Assembly (NCBI RefSeq): GCF_937898475.1
Contig: NZ_CALEJS010000039.1
Location: 186,001 to 250,000 of the forward strand
DNA: 64,000 nucleotides
Reading direction: 5' to 3'
Origin: an uncultured Chitinophaga sp.
GTDB lineage: Bacteria > Bacteroidota > Bacteroidia > Chitinophagales > Chitinophagaceae
Below the pieces are notes generated by a model that had not been told where the DNA came from, made no database searches, and worked only from the letters and a program-made list of their open reading frames with translations. The position numbers and the translations under genes are program-made. Positions 53,385 through 61,611 of the stretch are shown in pieces; the stretch's first letter is position 1; each line of letters starts with the position of its first letter.

Positions 53385-53984
53385 TTATTCAGCGGTGATA
53401 ATATTGTCTTTTGTCTGTACCTGCTCAATGAGCGGACCTTGTGCGGTGATCCTGTTTTCAGTGATCTTCACAAGCCGTACTTTATAAAGCACGGAAGGCC
53501 ATTGTTTACCGCCCAGTGATCCCCACAGGTGGTTCAGCTGTTCAAAAGAAAGAGAGAACATCTCCAGGTGCAGCTGTATATCTTCATACGTATCGGGGTT
53601 CAGCAGCATGTCATTTGGTGGAGCGTTCTTCAGCGTAAAGCTGTTCTTGCCCTGGAAGAACTGTATCACATTGGAAAGCCTGGTAAGTGCATCCTCATAT
53701 TTTTCATAGTGGGCAGTGATCAGTAAGTACAGGTTAAGATAGATCGGAGGATTCACATAATTCAGGGTCTTTACATTCCGGTAGAGGGGGCCGGCATTTT
53801 TCAATGCGGCTTCTTCTTCGATATTCACAAGACTCAGAATTACTTTTCGTTCCAGGTCTATATTGCTGTTAGTTGCGTCTATGGCGGCAATATTAGCCAT
53901 GATCACATCCAACCTGTCGCCTCCCATGGATTCAATATATGCGGCCAGCTGGTTGTTCAGCAAAGCAAAAGCAGCATCAATCAT
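53385..53984 (-). CDS. DUF4255 tube/sheath terminator (Afp16-like)
   Basis: 199 residues from the ATG at 53982-53984; the longer reading begins with TTG and is not needed. The protein has the DUF4255 / Pvc16 N-terminal pattern: MIDAAFALLNNQLAAYIE helix, VILSLVNIEEEAALKN strand-helix, and YLNLYLLITAHYEKYEDAL. Afp16 caps tube and sheath to end polymerisation, with tube length set by the tape measure. It is the first gene of the operon. In the antifeeding prophage the equivalent gene is the last of the set, so gene order here is rearranged, as in other Bacteroidota loci. Confidence 0.9.
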   Translation of the reverse strand: MIDAAFALLNNQLAAYIESMGGDRLDVIMANIAAIDATNSNIDLERKVILSLVNIEEEAALKNAGPLYRNVKTLNYVNPPIYLNLYLLITAHYEKYEDALTRLSNVIQFFQGKNSFTLKNAPPNDMLLNPDTYEDIQLHLEMFSLSFEQLNHLWGSLGGKQWPSVLYKVRLVKITENRITAQGPLIEQVQTKDNIITAE

Positions 53985-54008
53985 TGTTAGATGATTAATT
54001 TGGGGCAA

Positions 54009-54316
54009 AAGTGTTTAGTGTACGCTGATAGCTACACATCATCTGTCAGGATGTTGTGCAGACAAGAGTGCTGCAAGCATAGGGATTTGCAGATATCTTG
54101 GGGATATCATAACAAACAATTCATTGCAGTTTAATCTTGTGGTGTCTGTCAGCTTTGTTGTGGATCCTTTGTAAAGTTGCGGGTCACGAGACTATGCATT
54201 GGATCGGGGATAGCATTTTGAGTTTCATGAGGTTAATTTTTTTGTTAGAGGTTTTTTAGAGGTTAAACATCATCTTCCTACTTAAGGTTATTAAACAGGA
54301 ATATGGTTAAGTGGGC
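54009..54316 (-). other. Long untranslated leader of the injection-system operon
   Basis: About 310 bases between the promoter and the first gene hold no gene on the other strand. Two short ATG-initiated frames are present on the minus strand: 14 codons beginning MKLKMLSPIQ (start near 54214) and 23 codons beginning MISPRYLQIP (start near 54110). Neither has coding support. GATATC is repeated as an inverted pair at 54092-54097 and 54103-54108 and could be an operator or a small hairpin. No known riboswitch fold was recognised. Confidence 0.45.
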
Positions 54317-54348
54317 CAAAACTAAATAATACTTTTCATTTGTTCAAA
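54317..54348 (-). promoter_or_regulatory. Bacteroidota promoter of the injection-system operon
   Basis: On the minus strand TTTG (54345-54348) and TAGTTTTG (54317-54324) are separated by 20 bases, matching the Bacteroidota vegetative consensus TTTG-N19-21-TAnnTTTG. Transcription should start near 54310, about 325 bases before the DUF4255 gene. No other promoter with both boxes was found in the operon's larger gaps. Confidence 0.65.
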
Positions 54349-54418
54349 AGTTTTTTTAATGTATTGATAAGCGGCGATATAAGTAATGGTATATTGGAGT
54401 ATGCTTATACCGGCGTTG

Positions 54419-55858
54419 TTAATGTACCAGCGTAAACCGCAGGTGCTGTACACCAAAATTCGATATCTCGAAACCTGTTACCTGCTGCCTGTCCCTTACA
54501 AACCTGATGGTAAAGGCGAAGTCATTCTCGCCTGCAAATTCATCTTTCCCTGCAGGCTTCAGCTCCATATCATTTAAGCGGTGATGTGTCAGTATCAGCT
54601 TACCATCTTTTATTGTAACGTTATAGTCTGTAGATAATTCATCACTGTGATATTTACCGGTATAATCGGATAAGGTGTTGTGATAGCCGGCCGCCTGTTC
54701 AGCCATTGCGGCCTGGTTTACCGTAGTGGCGGGAGGCGCTGCTGCTGCCAATTCATTTGCAAGGAACAGGTTGGCTACCGGTAGCACTTTTGCTATCATG
54801 GTATAGTGCTCGTTATTACTCAGGGTGATGACGGACAACCTTTGTTCCGGGAAGTTGATCAGCACGGCACGATAGCCTGCATCGTGTCCGCCATGACTTC
54901 TTACTTTTAATCCCCTGTGTTTCCACAGCAGCTGTCCTTTGGCATGATAGGTAGTATCGCCCGCACTGGCGGCCCATATTACCGGCTGACCATTATCAAA
55001 CAGGGAGACATCATTGAATGCTGCTATCAACGCCGCATTGCCCACTACAGGGTGGTCGAAATTGTTCACCCACTTTGCCAGGTCTTCCACAGTGGTTAAT
55101 AGGCTGGTTGCACCAACCGTGCTGTAATGCAGCGGTCTTTCAATGAAACGGCCGTTTATCATTTCATAGGAATGCGCCTTGTTTTTTACAACGTTGTGAA
55201 AATCGTCATTGAAGCGGGTATGCTGCATACCCAGAGGCCTGAAGATATTTGCTGCAGTAAAATCCGCGAAGGTTTGTTTGCTAACCCTGCTCACAATCTC
55301 CGCCAGGAGTGTATATCCGGTATTGGAGTAGCGAAACATGGTACCAGGTTCAAAGTTGAGCTGTTTTTGTTTTGCAGCCAGCTTTAAGATCTGCGTGGTG
55401 GTGATGATATCTTCCATTTGCCAGCCCGCCAGGGTAAGGAGCGCCCATTGATCTCTCAAACCGCTGGTGTGTGCAAGCAGGTGTTTTATCCTGATGGTTT
55501 TGCCGTATTGCGGAAGCTCCGGTATATATTTTCTCACATCATCTTCCAGGGAAAGCTTACCTTGTTCCTTTAGAAGATAGATGGAATACGCCGTGAACTG
55601 CTTGGATACCGAGGCAACGTGAAATACGGTTTGCGGGGTGATGGGAATACCATACTCCAGGTTGGCCAGTCCGTATCCTTTCCTGAATACAACAGCGCCA
55701 TCTTTTACTATTGCTACGGCAACGCCGGGTGTGGTATTGTACTCCGCAAATATGCTGTCTATCTGTGCATCGATATTATGATCTTTTGTCTGTGCAGTGG
55801 TATGGCAGGCAAAAGCTATCAGCGCTCCTGCCAGGTTCAATTTAGCAAATAAGGTCAT
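54419..55858 (-). CDS. Secreted serine hydrolase, beta-lactamase/penicillin-binding-protein fold
   Basis: 479 residues from the ATG at 55856-55858, where a signal peptide starts (LFAKLNLAGALIAFACHTTAQ). The longer reading to 55903 adds a tail without features. The class C beta-lactamase triad is visible: SxxK in VASVSKQF (Ser about 83), YSN in RYSNTGYTLL and a HGG motif in RSHGGHDAGY. A C-terminal beta domain follows from about 370. Members include esterases, peptidases and lactamases; the substrate is not predictable. It is the last gene of its strand before the injection operon and is preceded by a strong terminator. Confidence 0.9.
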   Translation of the reverse strand: MTLFAKLNLAGALIAFACHTTAQTKDHNIDAQIDSIFAEYNTTPGVAVAIVKDGAVVFRKGYGLANLEYGIPITPQTVFHVASVSKQFTAYSIYLLKEQGKLSLEDDVRKYIPELPQYGKTIRIKHLLAHTSGLRDQWALLTLAGWQMEDIITTTQILKLAAKQKQLNFEPGTMFRYSNTGYTLLAEIVSRVSKQTFADFTAANIFRPLGMQHTRFNDDFHNVVKNKAHSYEMINGRFIERPLHYSTVGATSLLTTVEDLAKWVNNFDHPVVGNAALIAAFNDVSLFDNGQPVIWAASAGDTTYHAKGQLLWKHRGLKVRSHGGHDAGYRAVLINFPEQRLSVITLSNNEHYTMIAKVLPVANLFLANELAAAAPPATTVNQAAMAEQAAGYHNTLSDYTGKYHSDELSTDYNVTIKDGKLILTHHRLNDMELKPAGKDEFAGENDFAFTIRFVRDRQQVTGFEISNFGVQHLRFTLVH

Positions 55859-55899
55859 TGTATCGGGTTTTCCGTATTTGCTAAATATACGAAACAAGA

Positions 55900-55939
55900 C
55901 CATAAGACAGCCGAAGAATATTCTCCGGCTGTCTTATGG
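55900..55939 (-). terminator. Strong stem-loop between the pseudogene and the serine hydrolase
   Basis: A perfect 14-bp inverted repeat (ccataagacagccg with cggctgtcttatgg) closes a 12-base loop. On the minus strand it is followed by TCTTGTTTCG, a weak T-rich tail. It lies after the frameshifted gene and before the hydrolase start, so it probably ends transcription from upstream. Confidence 0.6.
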
Positions 55940-55957
55940 TATTATGCAATAAAATCA

Positions 55958-56490
55958 TCAGCGGTTAACCTCTTCCGCCGATATCCAGTTACTATCCAAT
56001 GGCATCGACACCGGCGCTCCATCTAAGGGCACCGTAACGTTGATGTCCGTTTGAAATGCGTTTTCCCTGACGCCAGCACAACAACGCCGCCACCGGTTTT
56101 TTCCCATTTCAGGGTCAGGTCATCGGCTGATTCTCCGGGTACTTCTATCCAGTGAAAATCATCAGCCGTATAGATGTACCGGTTGGAGGCGGCTTCGGCA
56201 GGCGTGAGGTACCCGGCAGGCATCCATCCGTTAAAGTCAGCGATCAGCGTGCCGCTGGTAAAATTTGTGGCATTGAACCTGATACCGAACACCCGTCTTC
56301 TCATAGAGAGGCTGATCACCGAAGGGATTCCTGCGGAGCTCAGGGTCACTTCGCCGGTATACGAATCTACTTCCGAATGGATGGTAGATGTATAAGTGGT
56401 TGTATCTGCCGGTTGAACACCGGGATGTGGGGCAATATACCTGCGCCTCCAAGGTAAGACCCGCAGGAACTTTCCATCCTGTTTGTCAGC
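55958..56490 (-). pseudogene. Frameshifted remnant of an unidentified beta-rich protein
   Basis: Three minus-strand frames each carry a protein-like piece in register: GWKVPAGLTLEAQVYCPTS near 56470-56420, then ADTTTYTSTIHSEVDSYTGE through GGGVVVL at about 56410-56085, then FQTDINVTVPLDGAPVSMPL to a TGA at 55958-55960. At least two frameshifts are needed to join them, near 56410 and 56080, and a stop codon precedes the first piece. The joined product would be a beta-rich C-terminal domain that I cannot name. Sequencing errors could produce the same picture. Confidence 0.6.
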
Positions 56491-56550
56491 GATGCCATGA
56501 TGAGGTTAGGGAAATTCTTTCGATGCGGCCTTCATATCTTCTTGAAGAGG

Positions 56551-58206
56551 CTATAATACAGCCGGCAATATATATTCCGTGATCATCCTGTTTACCTGCG
56601 GATGTGCATAGGGTTGTCCATAAGCAGTAGCTGTTACCACAATAACCAGGGGCAGATCTTTGAACATCACAATATAGTTTCCACCGTTGCCTGCACAATA
56701 AAAGGCTTCATACAACTGGTCTTTTACCTGGAAAGATTTGTTCCAGAACAAATATCCATAATACTCATTGCTACGGTTACTTATTTGCTGATGCTTGGTG
56801 AACGATTTCCGCACCCATTCCTTTGGCAGTATTTGCTGACCATTCCATTTTCCGCCGTTTTTATACAATTGTCCATACTTCGCAAAGTCCAGTGCATTCA
56901 TTTGAAGACTGCCTGCGGTGTTGGGCACATTTTGCGGTGTGTATTGCCATTTGTAGTTTGTAATGCCTAAAGGTGTAAACAGTTTTTCATCGGCATATTT
57001 TTCAAGCCCGCCGGGAAGTGTCTTATTCAGAATATCGCCCAGGAGCACTACACCTGCAGTAAAATAATGCCATTCATTTTTGGTTGTATCGGTCCGGACA
57101 GGTAAGTCCAGCGCAAATTTCACCCAGTTATCCGTGGGGTACATATTTTCTTCATTGCCCGGAGAATTGCCATCTTCATCATCACCATCAAATACAGCGC
57201 TCATGGTGAGCAGGTCTTTCAGCGTTACGTTTTCTTTTGCCGGTGAATAATTTTTAAAAGACGTTAGCTTATAAAACGCTTTCAATGGCTGATCTTCAGA
57301 TGGCAGCTGCTTTTCTGCAATGGCGATACCTATCAGGGTAGATGCAAATGATTTTCCGACAGACCGGGGATCATGCAGGGTATGGCGGTCTTCACCGTTG
57401 AAGTATTCTTCTATCAGCAGTTTGCCATTTTTAATCACCACTACGCTGCTGATCTTTTTAAAAATGCCTTCATCAATACTGCCTTTCAGTGTTTTAATTT
57501 TGTCTGAGTCAAAACGCTCTTTTGAAACTTCAAAACCATTATAGGGCTTTACAGGGCGGAGGCTGATAGCCGCAGTATTGATAACAGGTTTCCGCTCCAC
57601 AAGCAGTTGCAGCTTACCACTGGCAATCAGTTCGCCCACCTTGATATCGCCGGTGTTTAAATAGGGCCGTATTTCCATTTTCAGGGTATGAGGGCCTTCG
57701 GTTAGCGCACTGTCTCCCCCGGCATGCATAAACCTGTTCCAGAAGGATTCACTCCATAATCCATGTCCATTTGTGTTGTTGATAAAAGGTTTGTTAATAA
57801 CCGTTGCCGTATCCTGGATCTTTGCATAAGGCGCTCCGGGAAACAGGTTGCTCTGATAGATCAATTGGTCATCAACAAATAAAGTGAACTGGTAGTTCCC
57901 GATCTTAACAAGCGAATCAGCTGGCAGGGAAGGAGCGATGTGATGCAGGTAGTTAGTGATAGAATTTCCCATAAAAGCGATGAAGAACAGATCGCTTTTA
58001 TTTGTCAGCTTATAGGTATCCAGGAAGTCTGACGCGTGCAGTCTGGAAGTAGCGATGTTCTTTGAAGTGAAGAAGATCTTACCAATATGCTCCTGATGGA
58101 GGCTGGAAGTCATACCTTCCGTTTTCACTATGTCTGTTATCTGGGCAGATAGTTGTACCGTATGAATCGTTAACAGGCAGCTTACTACCAGGAAAATGCG
58201 CATCAT
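56551..58206 (-). CDS. Secreted serine hydrolase (beta-lactamase-like) with N-terminal extension
   Basis: 551 residues with signal peptide (MMRIFLVVSCLLTIHTVQLSA). The first 240 residues form a separate beta-rich domain (FTLFVDDQLIYQSNLFPGAPY, TLKMEIRPYLNTGDIKVGE). The hydrolase domain follows: SxxK in RSVGKSFAST (about 282), YFTAGVVLLG as the Tyr motif, and GNGG near the end (CAGNGGNYIVMF) instead of the KTG box. It is likely a periplasmic or surface esterase/peptidase. Two ATG codons in a row allow a start three bases later. It is a distant relative of the second hydrolase at 54.4 kb, with an AraC regulator upstream. Confidence 0.9.
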   Translation of the reverse strand: MMRIFLVVSCLLTIHTVQLSAQITDIVKTEGMTSSLHQEHIGKIFFTSKNIATSRLHASDFLDTYKLTNKSDLFFIAFMGNSITNYLHHIAPSLPADSLVKIGNYQFTLFVDDQLIYQSNLFPGAPYAKIQDTATVINKPFINNTNGHGLWSESFWNRFMHAGGDSALTEGPHTLKMEIRPYLNTGDIKVGELIASGKLQLLVERKPVINTAAISLRPVKPYNGFEVSKERFDSDKIKTLKGSIDEGIFKKISSVVVIKNGKLLIEEYFNGEDRHTLHDPRSVGKSFASTLIGIAIAEKQLPSEDQPLKAFYKLTSFKNYSPAKENVTLKDLLTMSAVFDGDDEDGNSPGNEENMYPTDNWVKFALDLPVRTDTTKNEWHYFTAGVVLLGDILNKTLPGGLEKYADEKLFTPLGITNYKWQYTPQNVPNTAGSLQMNALDFAKYGQLYKNGGKWNGQQILPKEWVRKSFTKHQQISNRSNEYYGYLFWNKSFQVKDQLYEAFYCAGNGGNYIVMFKDLPLVIVVTATAYGQPYAHPQVNRMITEYILPAVL

Positions 58207-58231
58207 GTCGGGTATTGAGATAAATGAAGTC

Positions 58232-58239
58232 CAAAGCTA
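58232..58239 (-). promoter_or_regulatory. Candidate -7 element for the 551-aa serine hydrolase
   Basis: TAGCTTTG on the minus strand fits TAnnTTTG and ends 26 bases before the start codon, in the gap behind the AraC gene. A TTTG box at the usual spacing was not seen. Confidence 0.45.
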
Positions 58240-58287
58240 TAGTACCGGGGGCAGTAAAAATAGAATGAAATTAACATGGGCGTTACT

Positions 58288-59097
58288 TTAGCTATGTAAT
58301 GATTTCCTGAAACTAAAAGGGGTAAGGCCCATGATGTCCTTGAAACAACGGTTGAAATGGCTTTGATCTGAAAACCCGCATTCAAAGGCCACTTCTGTTA
58401 ATGACAGTTTTTTATTGGCCAGGAGGGTCAGCGATTTTTCCACTCTGAGTTTTCTTACGTATTCAGCCAGTCCGCAATGAAAATACCTGGGAAAATGCCT
58501 GGAAAGATGAACAGGATGGATGCCCAGGGCGGAAGCCAGCTCGTCCAGCCGGTAGCTTTGGGCGAGGTCGTCGCGCAGCATTTCGCCTACCTTCACTGCC
58601 CATAACGGTTTAACAGGATGTGCAGATCTGCTGTCATCATACATCATGGCTAACACCTGCAACAGCCGGCTTTGAATTTCCAGCGCCGATACATCGTCCC
58701 AGGTTTTTGTTTCTTTAAAGATCCTGTATAACAGGAATTTTGCGTCCGGATTCCGGATGTTAATGCTTCCCTGTAGAGCATCGCTGTTAAAGGAGAAATT
58801 CTTAAACCAGGAATCTTTCAGCTCTATATGAAATCCCCTTGTAAAACCTTCCGGTTTGATATTATAATGCGGATCCTGCCAGTTATGGTATAGTAAACTG
58901 CCAGCGGAGCAGGTATATATTTCCTTTTTGTTTCCCTCAATTACATTTCCCTGGAGGATGAAGGTAAAATATGCATTCTCGTGATAGTGCCAGTCAACTT
59001 TATCGTGTGTATATTCGGTATCTGTGAGGACCACCCCGTTCAGATCGATGGTTTTATTGGTGTTTCCGTAAAATTCCCCTGTTTGTAAATGTTTCAT
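58288..59097 (-). CDS. AraC family transcriptional regulator
   Basis: 269 residues. An N-terminal cupin-like sensing domain (about 20-130, with HYHENAYFTFILQGNV) is followed by two helix-turn-helix motifs (about 175-265): RLDELASALGIHPVHLSRHF and LTEVAFECGFSDQSHFNRCF, the second being the family signature. It lies upstream of the 551-residue serine hydrolase on the same strand and is a plausible activator of it. Ligand unknown. Confidence 0.93.
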   Translation of the reverse strand: MKHLQTGEFYGNTNKTIDLNGVVLTDTEYTHDKVDWHYHENAYFTFILQGNVIEGNKKEIYTCSAGSLLYHNWQDPHYNIKPEGFTRGFHIELKDSWFKNFSFNSDALQGSINIRNPDAKFLLYRIFKETKTWDDVSALEIQSRLLQVLAMMYDDSRSAHPVKPLWAVKVGEMLRDDLAQSYRLDELASALGIHPVHLSRHFPRYFHCGLAEYVRKLRVEKSLTLLANKKLSLTEVAFECGFSDQSHFNRCFKDIMGLTPFSFRKSLHS

Positions 59098-59226
59098 GAG
59101 GTAGTGGTGCGTTTTAGAGTATCACCAAATAAGGATAAAATATATAAAAATTTTGGAAATTGCTGTAACATTTACGCTTGATTGATATCGGCACAACAGC
59201 AAGCTGTTTAACGTTAAGCGGAAAAG

Positions 59227-59439
59227 ATGACAATCCTCAAATCTATATTACTATTGTTTTTGACGGCAAGTGCTATTGCACAGACTAATTCTCCAAACAC
59301 AAGCTCAAAAGCCAATAGGGACAAACTACACTTAGTCTTAGTTGACTACCAAGGTGACAGCGAAATTTATCGTTTTACCTGGCTAAGAACATTTCATAAA
59401 CCAATTGCAATAAGAATACAAAAGGCAAAGTACGCTTGA
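59227..59439 (+). CDS. Small secreted-looking ORF, possibly a gene remnant
   Basis: 70 codons with an N-terminal signal peptide (TILKSILLLFLTASAIAQT) followed by about 50 residues that match nothing I know. The product ends abruptly in a basic tail and no co-directional gene follows; the next 170 bases are non-coding. It may be a real small secreted protein or the truncated start of a larger one. Confidence 0.35.
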   Translation: MTILKSILLLFLTASAIAQTNSPNTSSKANRDKLHLVLVDYQGDSEIYRFTWLRTFHKPIAIRIQKAKYA

Positions 59440-59570
59440 CTTCAAATATGTTAAGTGGAGCGGGAGGGTGATGGTCCGCGGGGGAAAGAACAGCTTATGG
59501 AGACTTCTGCTTACTCCAGAACATATACTGATGCTGCGCCTGACAAGTGCATTGGTAATATGGCGGAAAC

Positions 59571-59600
59571 ATCAAAGGCATTCATTTGAATGCCTTTGAT
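59571..59600 (-). terminator. Palindromic hairpin downstream of tRNA-Arg
   Basis: A perfect 14-bp inverted repeat (atcaaaggcattca with tgaatgcctttgat) separated by two bases lies 11 bases after the 3' end of the tRNA on the minus strand. A short GTTT follows. It is suitable as the tRNA terminator. Confidence 0.55.
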
Positions 59601-59611
59601 ATTTAAACTCG

Positions 59612-59683
59612 TAGCCTCGACAGGAATCGAACCTGTATCTGGAGCTTCGGAAACTCTTATACTATCCATTGTACTACGAGGCC
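59612..59683 (-). tRNA. tRNA-Arg (anticodon CCG)
   Basis: The minus strand folds as a complete cloverleaf. The acceptor GGCCTCG pairs with CGAGGCT (first pair G-U), the D arm is GTAC/GTAT around the AATGGATA loop, the anticodon loop TTCCGAA contains CCG, and the T arm ACAGG-TTCGATT-CCTGT is standard. The anticodon stem has one A-C mismatch at its outer end. It decodes CGG. The CCA end is not encoded. Confidence 0.88.
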
Positions 59684-59753
59684 AGCTCCATATCCCGTTT
59701 CAGGGAAAGGATGGCAAAACTAAGCTTTTTAGCCCTGAATTACAAAACCATTT

Positions 59754-60323
59754 CTACATGTTCAGGTTACTCTTGAAGATCTTCACCGCAATAGCCAGCA
59801 GGATCACCCCGAAGAACTTACGAACCACCATCAGCCCCGCCTTGCCCAGTATACGCTCTATCCACTTCAGGGAACGCAGCACCAGGAAAATGATCACCAG
59901 GTTAATGAGGATCCCTGCCATGATGTTGTATTCCCCAAAGTTGGCTTTGAGCGACATGATCGTGGTTAGCGTACCCGAGCCGGCTATCAGCGGGAACGCA
60001 ATAGGTACCACGCTGCCGGTCTTGTTATCGGCCTCCGTGCTCTTGAAGAACTCTATCCCCAGGATCATTTCCAGCCCGATCACAAAGATCACAATGGAAC
60101 CCGCCACGGCAAAAGAATGCACATCCACGCTCATCAGCTTCAGGAACGGCTCGCCTACCAGCAGAAAGCCCACCATGAGGCAACCGGATGCCAGGGTGGC
60201 CTTACCCGCATCTATATGCCCCAGCTTTTCCTTCAGGGAGATCAGCACGGGGATAGACCCCACAATATCAATAACGGCAAATAAAGTAAACGTAATAGCA
60301 AGTATCTGGTCTAGGCTGAACAT
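59754..60323 (-). CDS. MarC family integral membrane protein
   Basis: 189 residues with six hydrophobic segments and the MarC/UPF0056 pattern: DQILAITFTLFAVIDIVGSI at the N-terminus, SLKEKLGHIDAGKATLAS, and PIAFPLIAGSGTLTTIMSLK in the middle. It resides in the inner membrane. The family was once linked to multiple antibiotic resistance, but no transport activity is firmly established. A -7 element lies 20 bases upstream, and the divergent XRE-cupin regulator begins 135 bases away on the other strand. Confidence 0.92.
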   Translation of the reverse strand: MFSLDQILAITFTLFAVIDIVGSIPVLISLKEKLGHIDAGKATLASGCLMVGFLLVGEPFLKLMSVDVHSFAVAGSIVIFVIGLEMILGIEFFKSTEADNKTGSVVPIAFPLIAGSGTLTTIMSLKANFGEYNIMAGILINLVIIFLVLRSLKWIERILGKAGLMVVRKFFGVILLAIAVKIFKSNLNM

Positions 60324-60343
60324 GCTGGTTAATATATTTTATA

Positions 60344-60351
60344 CAAATATA
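60344..60351 (-). promoter_or_regulatory. Candidate -7 element of the MarC-family gene
   Basis: TATATTTG on the minus strand matches TAnnTTTG, 20 bases before the MarC start. The -33 box is not evident. Confidence 0.4.
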
Positions 60352-60458
60352 ATTTATTATATGAATGGCCATAGTATGTTAAAAAAGTTGCTAATTGACC
60401 ATCTATTTTCTTTCTTTGTTTGGGTTGTTTGTGACCTGATATGATAATTTACTGATAT

Positions 60459-61040
60459 ATGACCGAAGATATCATTATCCAGATCAGCGCTAAGATCAAA
60501 GAAAAAAGAAAGGCTAAAGGCATCACCATCCAGGAACTGGCCGATAAAGCCGAAGTAAGCAAAGGCCTCATCTCCCAGATAGAAAATAACCGTACCGTAC
60601 CCTCCCTGCTGGTGCTCATCAATATCATCCGTTCCCTGAACCTCGATCTGAACGAGTTCTTCCATGAAATCGGCGCCGAACAGCAAAGCAGTAAAGTGAT
60701 TATCAAACAGGAAGCCGCTTACCAGGTATTTGAAAAAGAGGCGGCTAAAGGGTTCCTCTACAAACGGGTACTGACCAGGAGTGTTAAGCATTACCCGGTA
60801 GACATCGTGATATTGGAACTGAAGAAAGGCGCCCGCCGCAACCACCTGGTAAAAACAGATGCCTATGAATATAAGTACATCATTCAGGGCAAAGTAGAAT
60901 ACCAGGTAGAGAACGAAAAGTATATCCTTAACACCGGCGACTCCCTCTTCTTTGACGGCCGTCTGGGCCATAAACCCACCAATATCGGCGAAGAAGACGC
61001 CAAAATACTTGTAGTATACTTCTTCCTGGAAAGCGACTGA
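60459..61040 (+). CDS. XRE-family transcriptional regulator with C-terminal cupin domain
   Basis: 193 residues. The helix-turn-helix is at about 10-65 (ITIQELADKAEVSKGLISQI), and a cupin barrel occupies about 110-190 (HLVKTDAYEYKYIIQGKVEY, LNTGDSLFFDGRLGHKPTN). Such regulators bind a small metabolite in the cupin domain and often control transport or amino-acid genes. The divergent MarC gene is the nearest candidate target. It ends 13 bases before the convergent cobC gene. Confidence 0.92.
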   Translation: MTEDIIIQISAKIKEKRKAKGITIQELADKAEVSKGLISQIENNRTVPSLLVLINIIRSLNLDLNEFFHEIGAEQQSSKVIIKQEAAYQVFEKEAAKGFLYKRVLTRSVKHYPVDIVILELKKGARRNHLVKTDAYEYKYIIQGKVEYQVENEKYILNTGDSLFFDGRLGHKPTNIGEEDAKILVVYFFLESD

Positions 61041-61053
61041 AGATCAGCCCACC

Positions 61054-61611
61054 TTATTCATTCACCCCTAAGAGTTCCACTTTCCCATGCTCCACCCGTA
61101 AGCGGGCTACACGTCCGTACTCTACCCGTAATTCAAACGACTGTTCCAGCGGGGTTTGGGTAACGTAGGCCAACAGGGAACGGATCACGCCGCTGTGGGT
61201 TACCAGCACGGCATCCCTGCCACGGGCAATCACTTCCTGGAAGATGGCAACCGCACGCTGGTAGAGGTCTTCATAACTTTCGCCTCCCGGTACACGTGTA
61301 TATACGTAGTTATCCATCCAGGACTGTAAAGCATTGGGGCCGATATCGTCCCAGCGCTGCATCTCCCAGTTGCCAAAGTTTAATTCCTTCAGGCGGTCAT
61401 CTGTGGTGAAATTGTCTTCAAAAAGGAAACGGGCCAGCTTGCTGCAGCGTTGCAGGGGGCTGGCATATACGGCAAAGGGTTTGCCGGGTAACATTGATTT
61501 TACGCGGGTAGCTTCTTCAGTAAAGGTGCTGGCTACATCCAGGTCTGCAAATCCGTAACAGGTGCCTCGTTCAATGGCCGGCGTGGTATGCCGGATCAGG
61601 TATATATCCAT
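61054..61611 (-). CDS. cobC: Alpha-ribazole phosphatase (histidine phosphatase family)
   Basis: 185 residues from the ATG at 61611 (the longer reading to 61623 uses TTG). The phosphohistidine motif IYLIRHTTP (Arg-His at the N-terminus) and the second catalytic His in VTHSGVIRSLL are present. It removes phosphate from alpha-ribazole-5'-phosphate in the last steps of cobalamin nucleotide-loop assembly. General phosphoglycerate-mutase-like activity is possible, but its overlap with cobS and the following cobT-cobU genes makes the cobalamin role likely. Confidence 0.85.
   Translation of the reverse strand: MDIYLIRHTTPAIERGTCYGFADLDVASTFTEEATRVKSMLPGKPFAVYASPLQRCSKLARFLFEDNFTTDDRLKELNFGNWEMQRWDDIGPNALQSWMDNYVYTRVPGGESYEDLYQRAVAIFQEVIARGRDAVLVTHSGVIRSLLAYVTQTPLEQSFELRVEYGRVARLRVEHGKVELLGVNE

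Noticed and set aside
14677..53984. Prophage interpretation of the tail-like genes
   Set aside because: No capsid, portal, terminase, integrase or lysis genes are present, while DUF4157 cargo, AAA+ ATPase, DUF5908 and DUF4255 genes mark an injection system.
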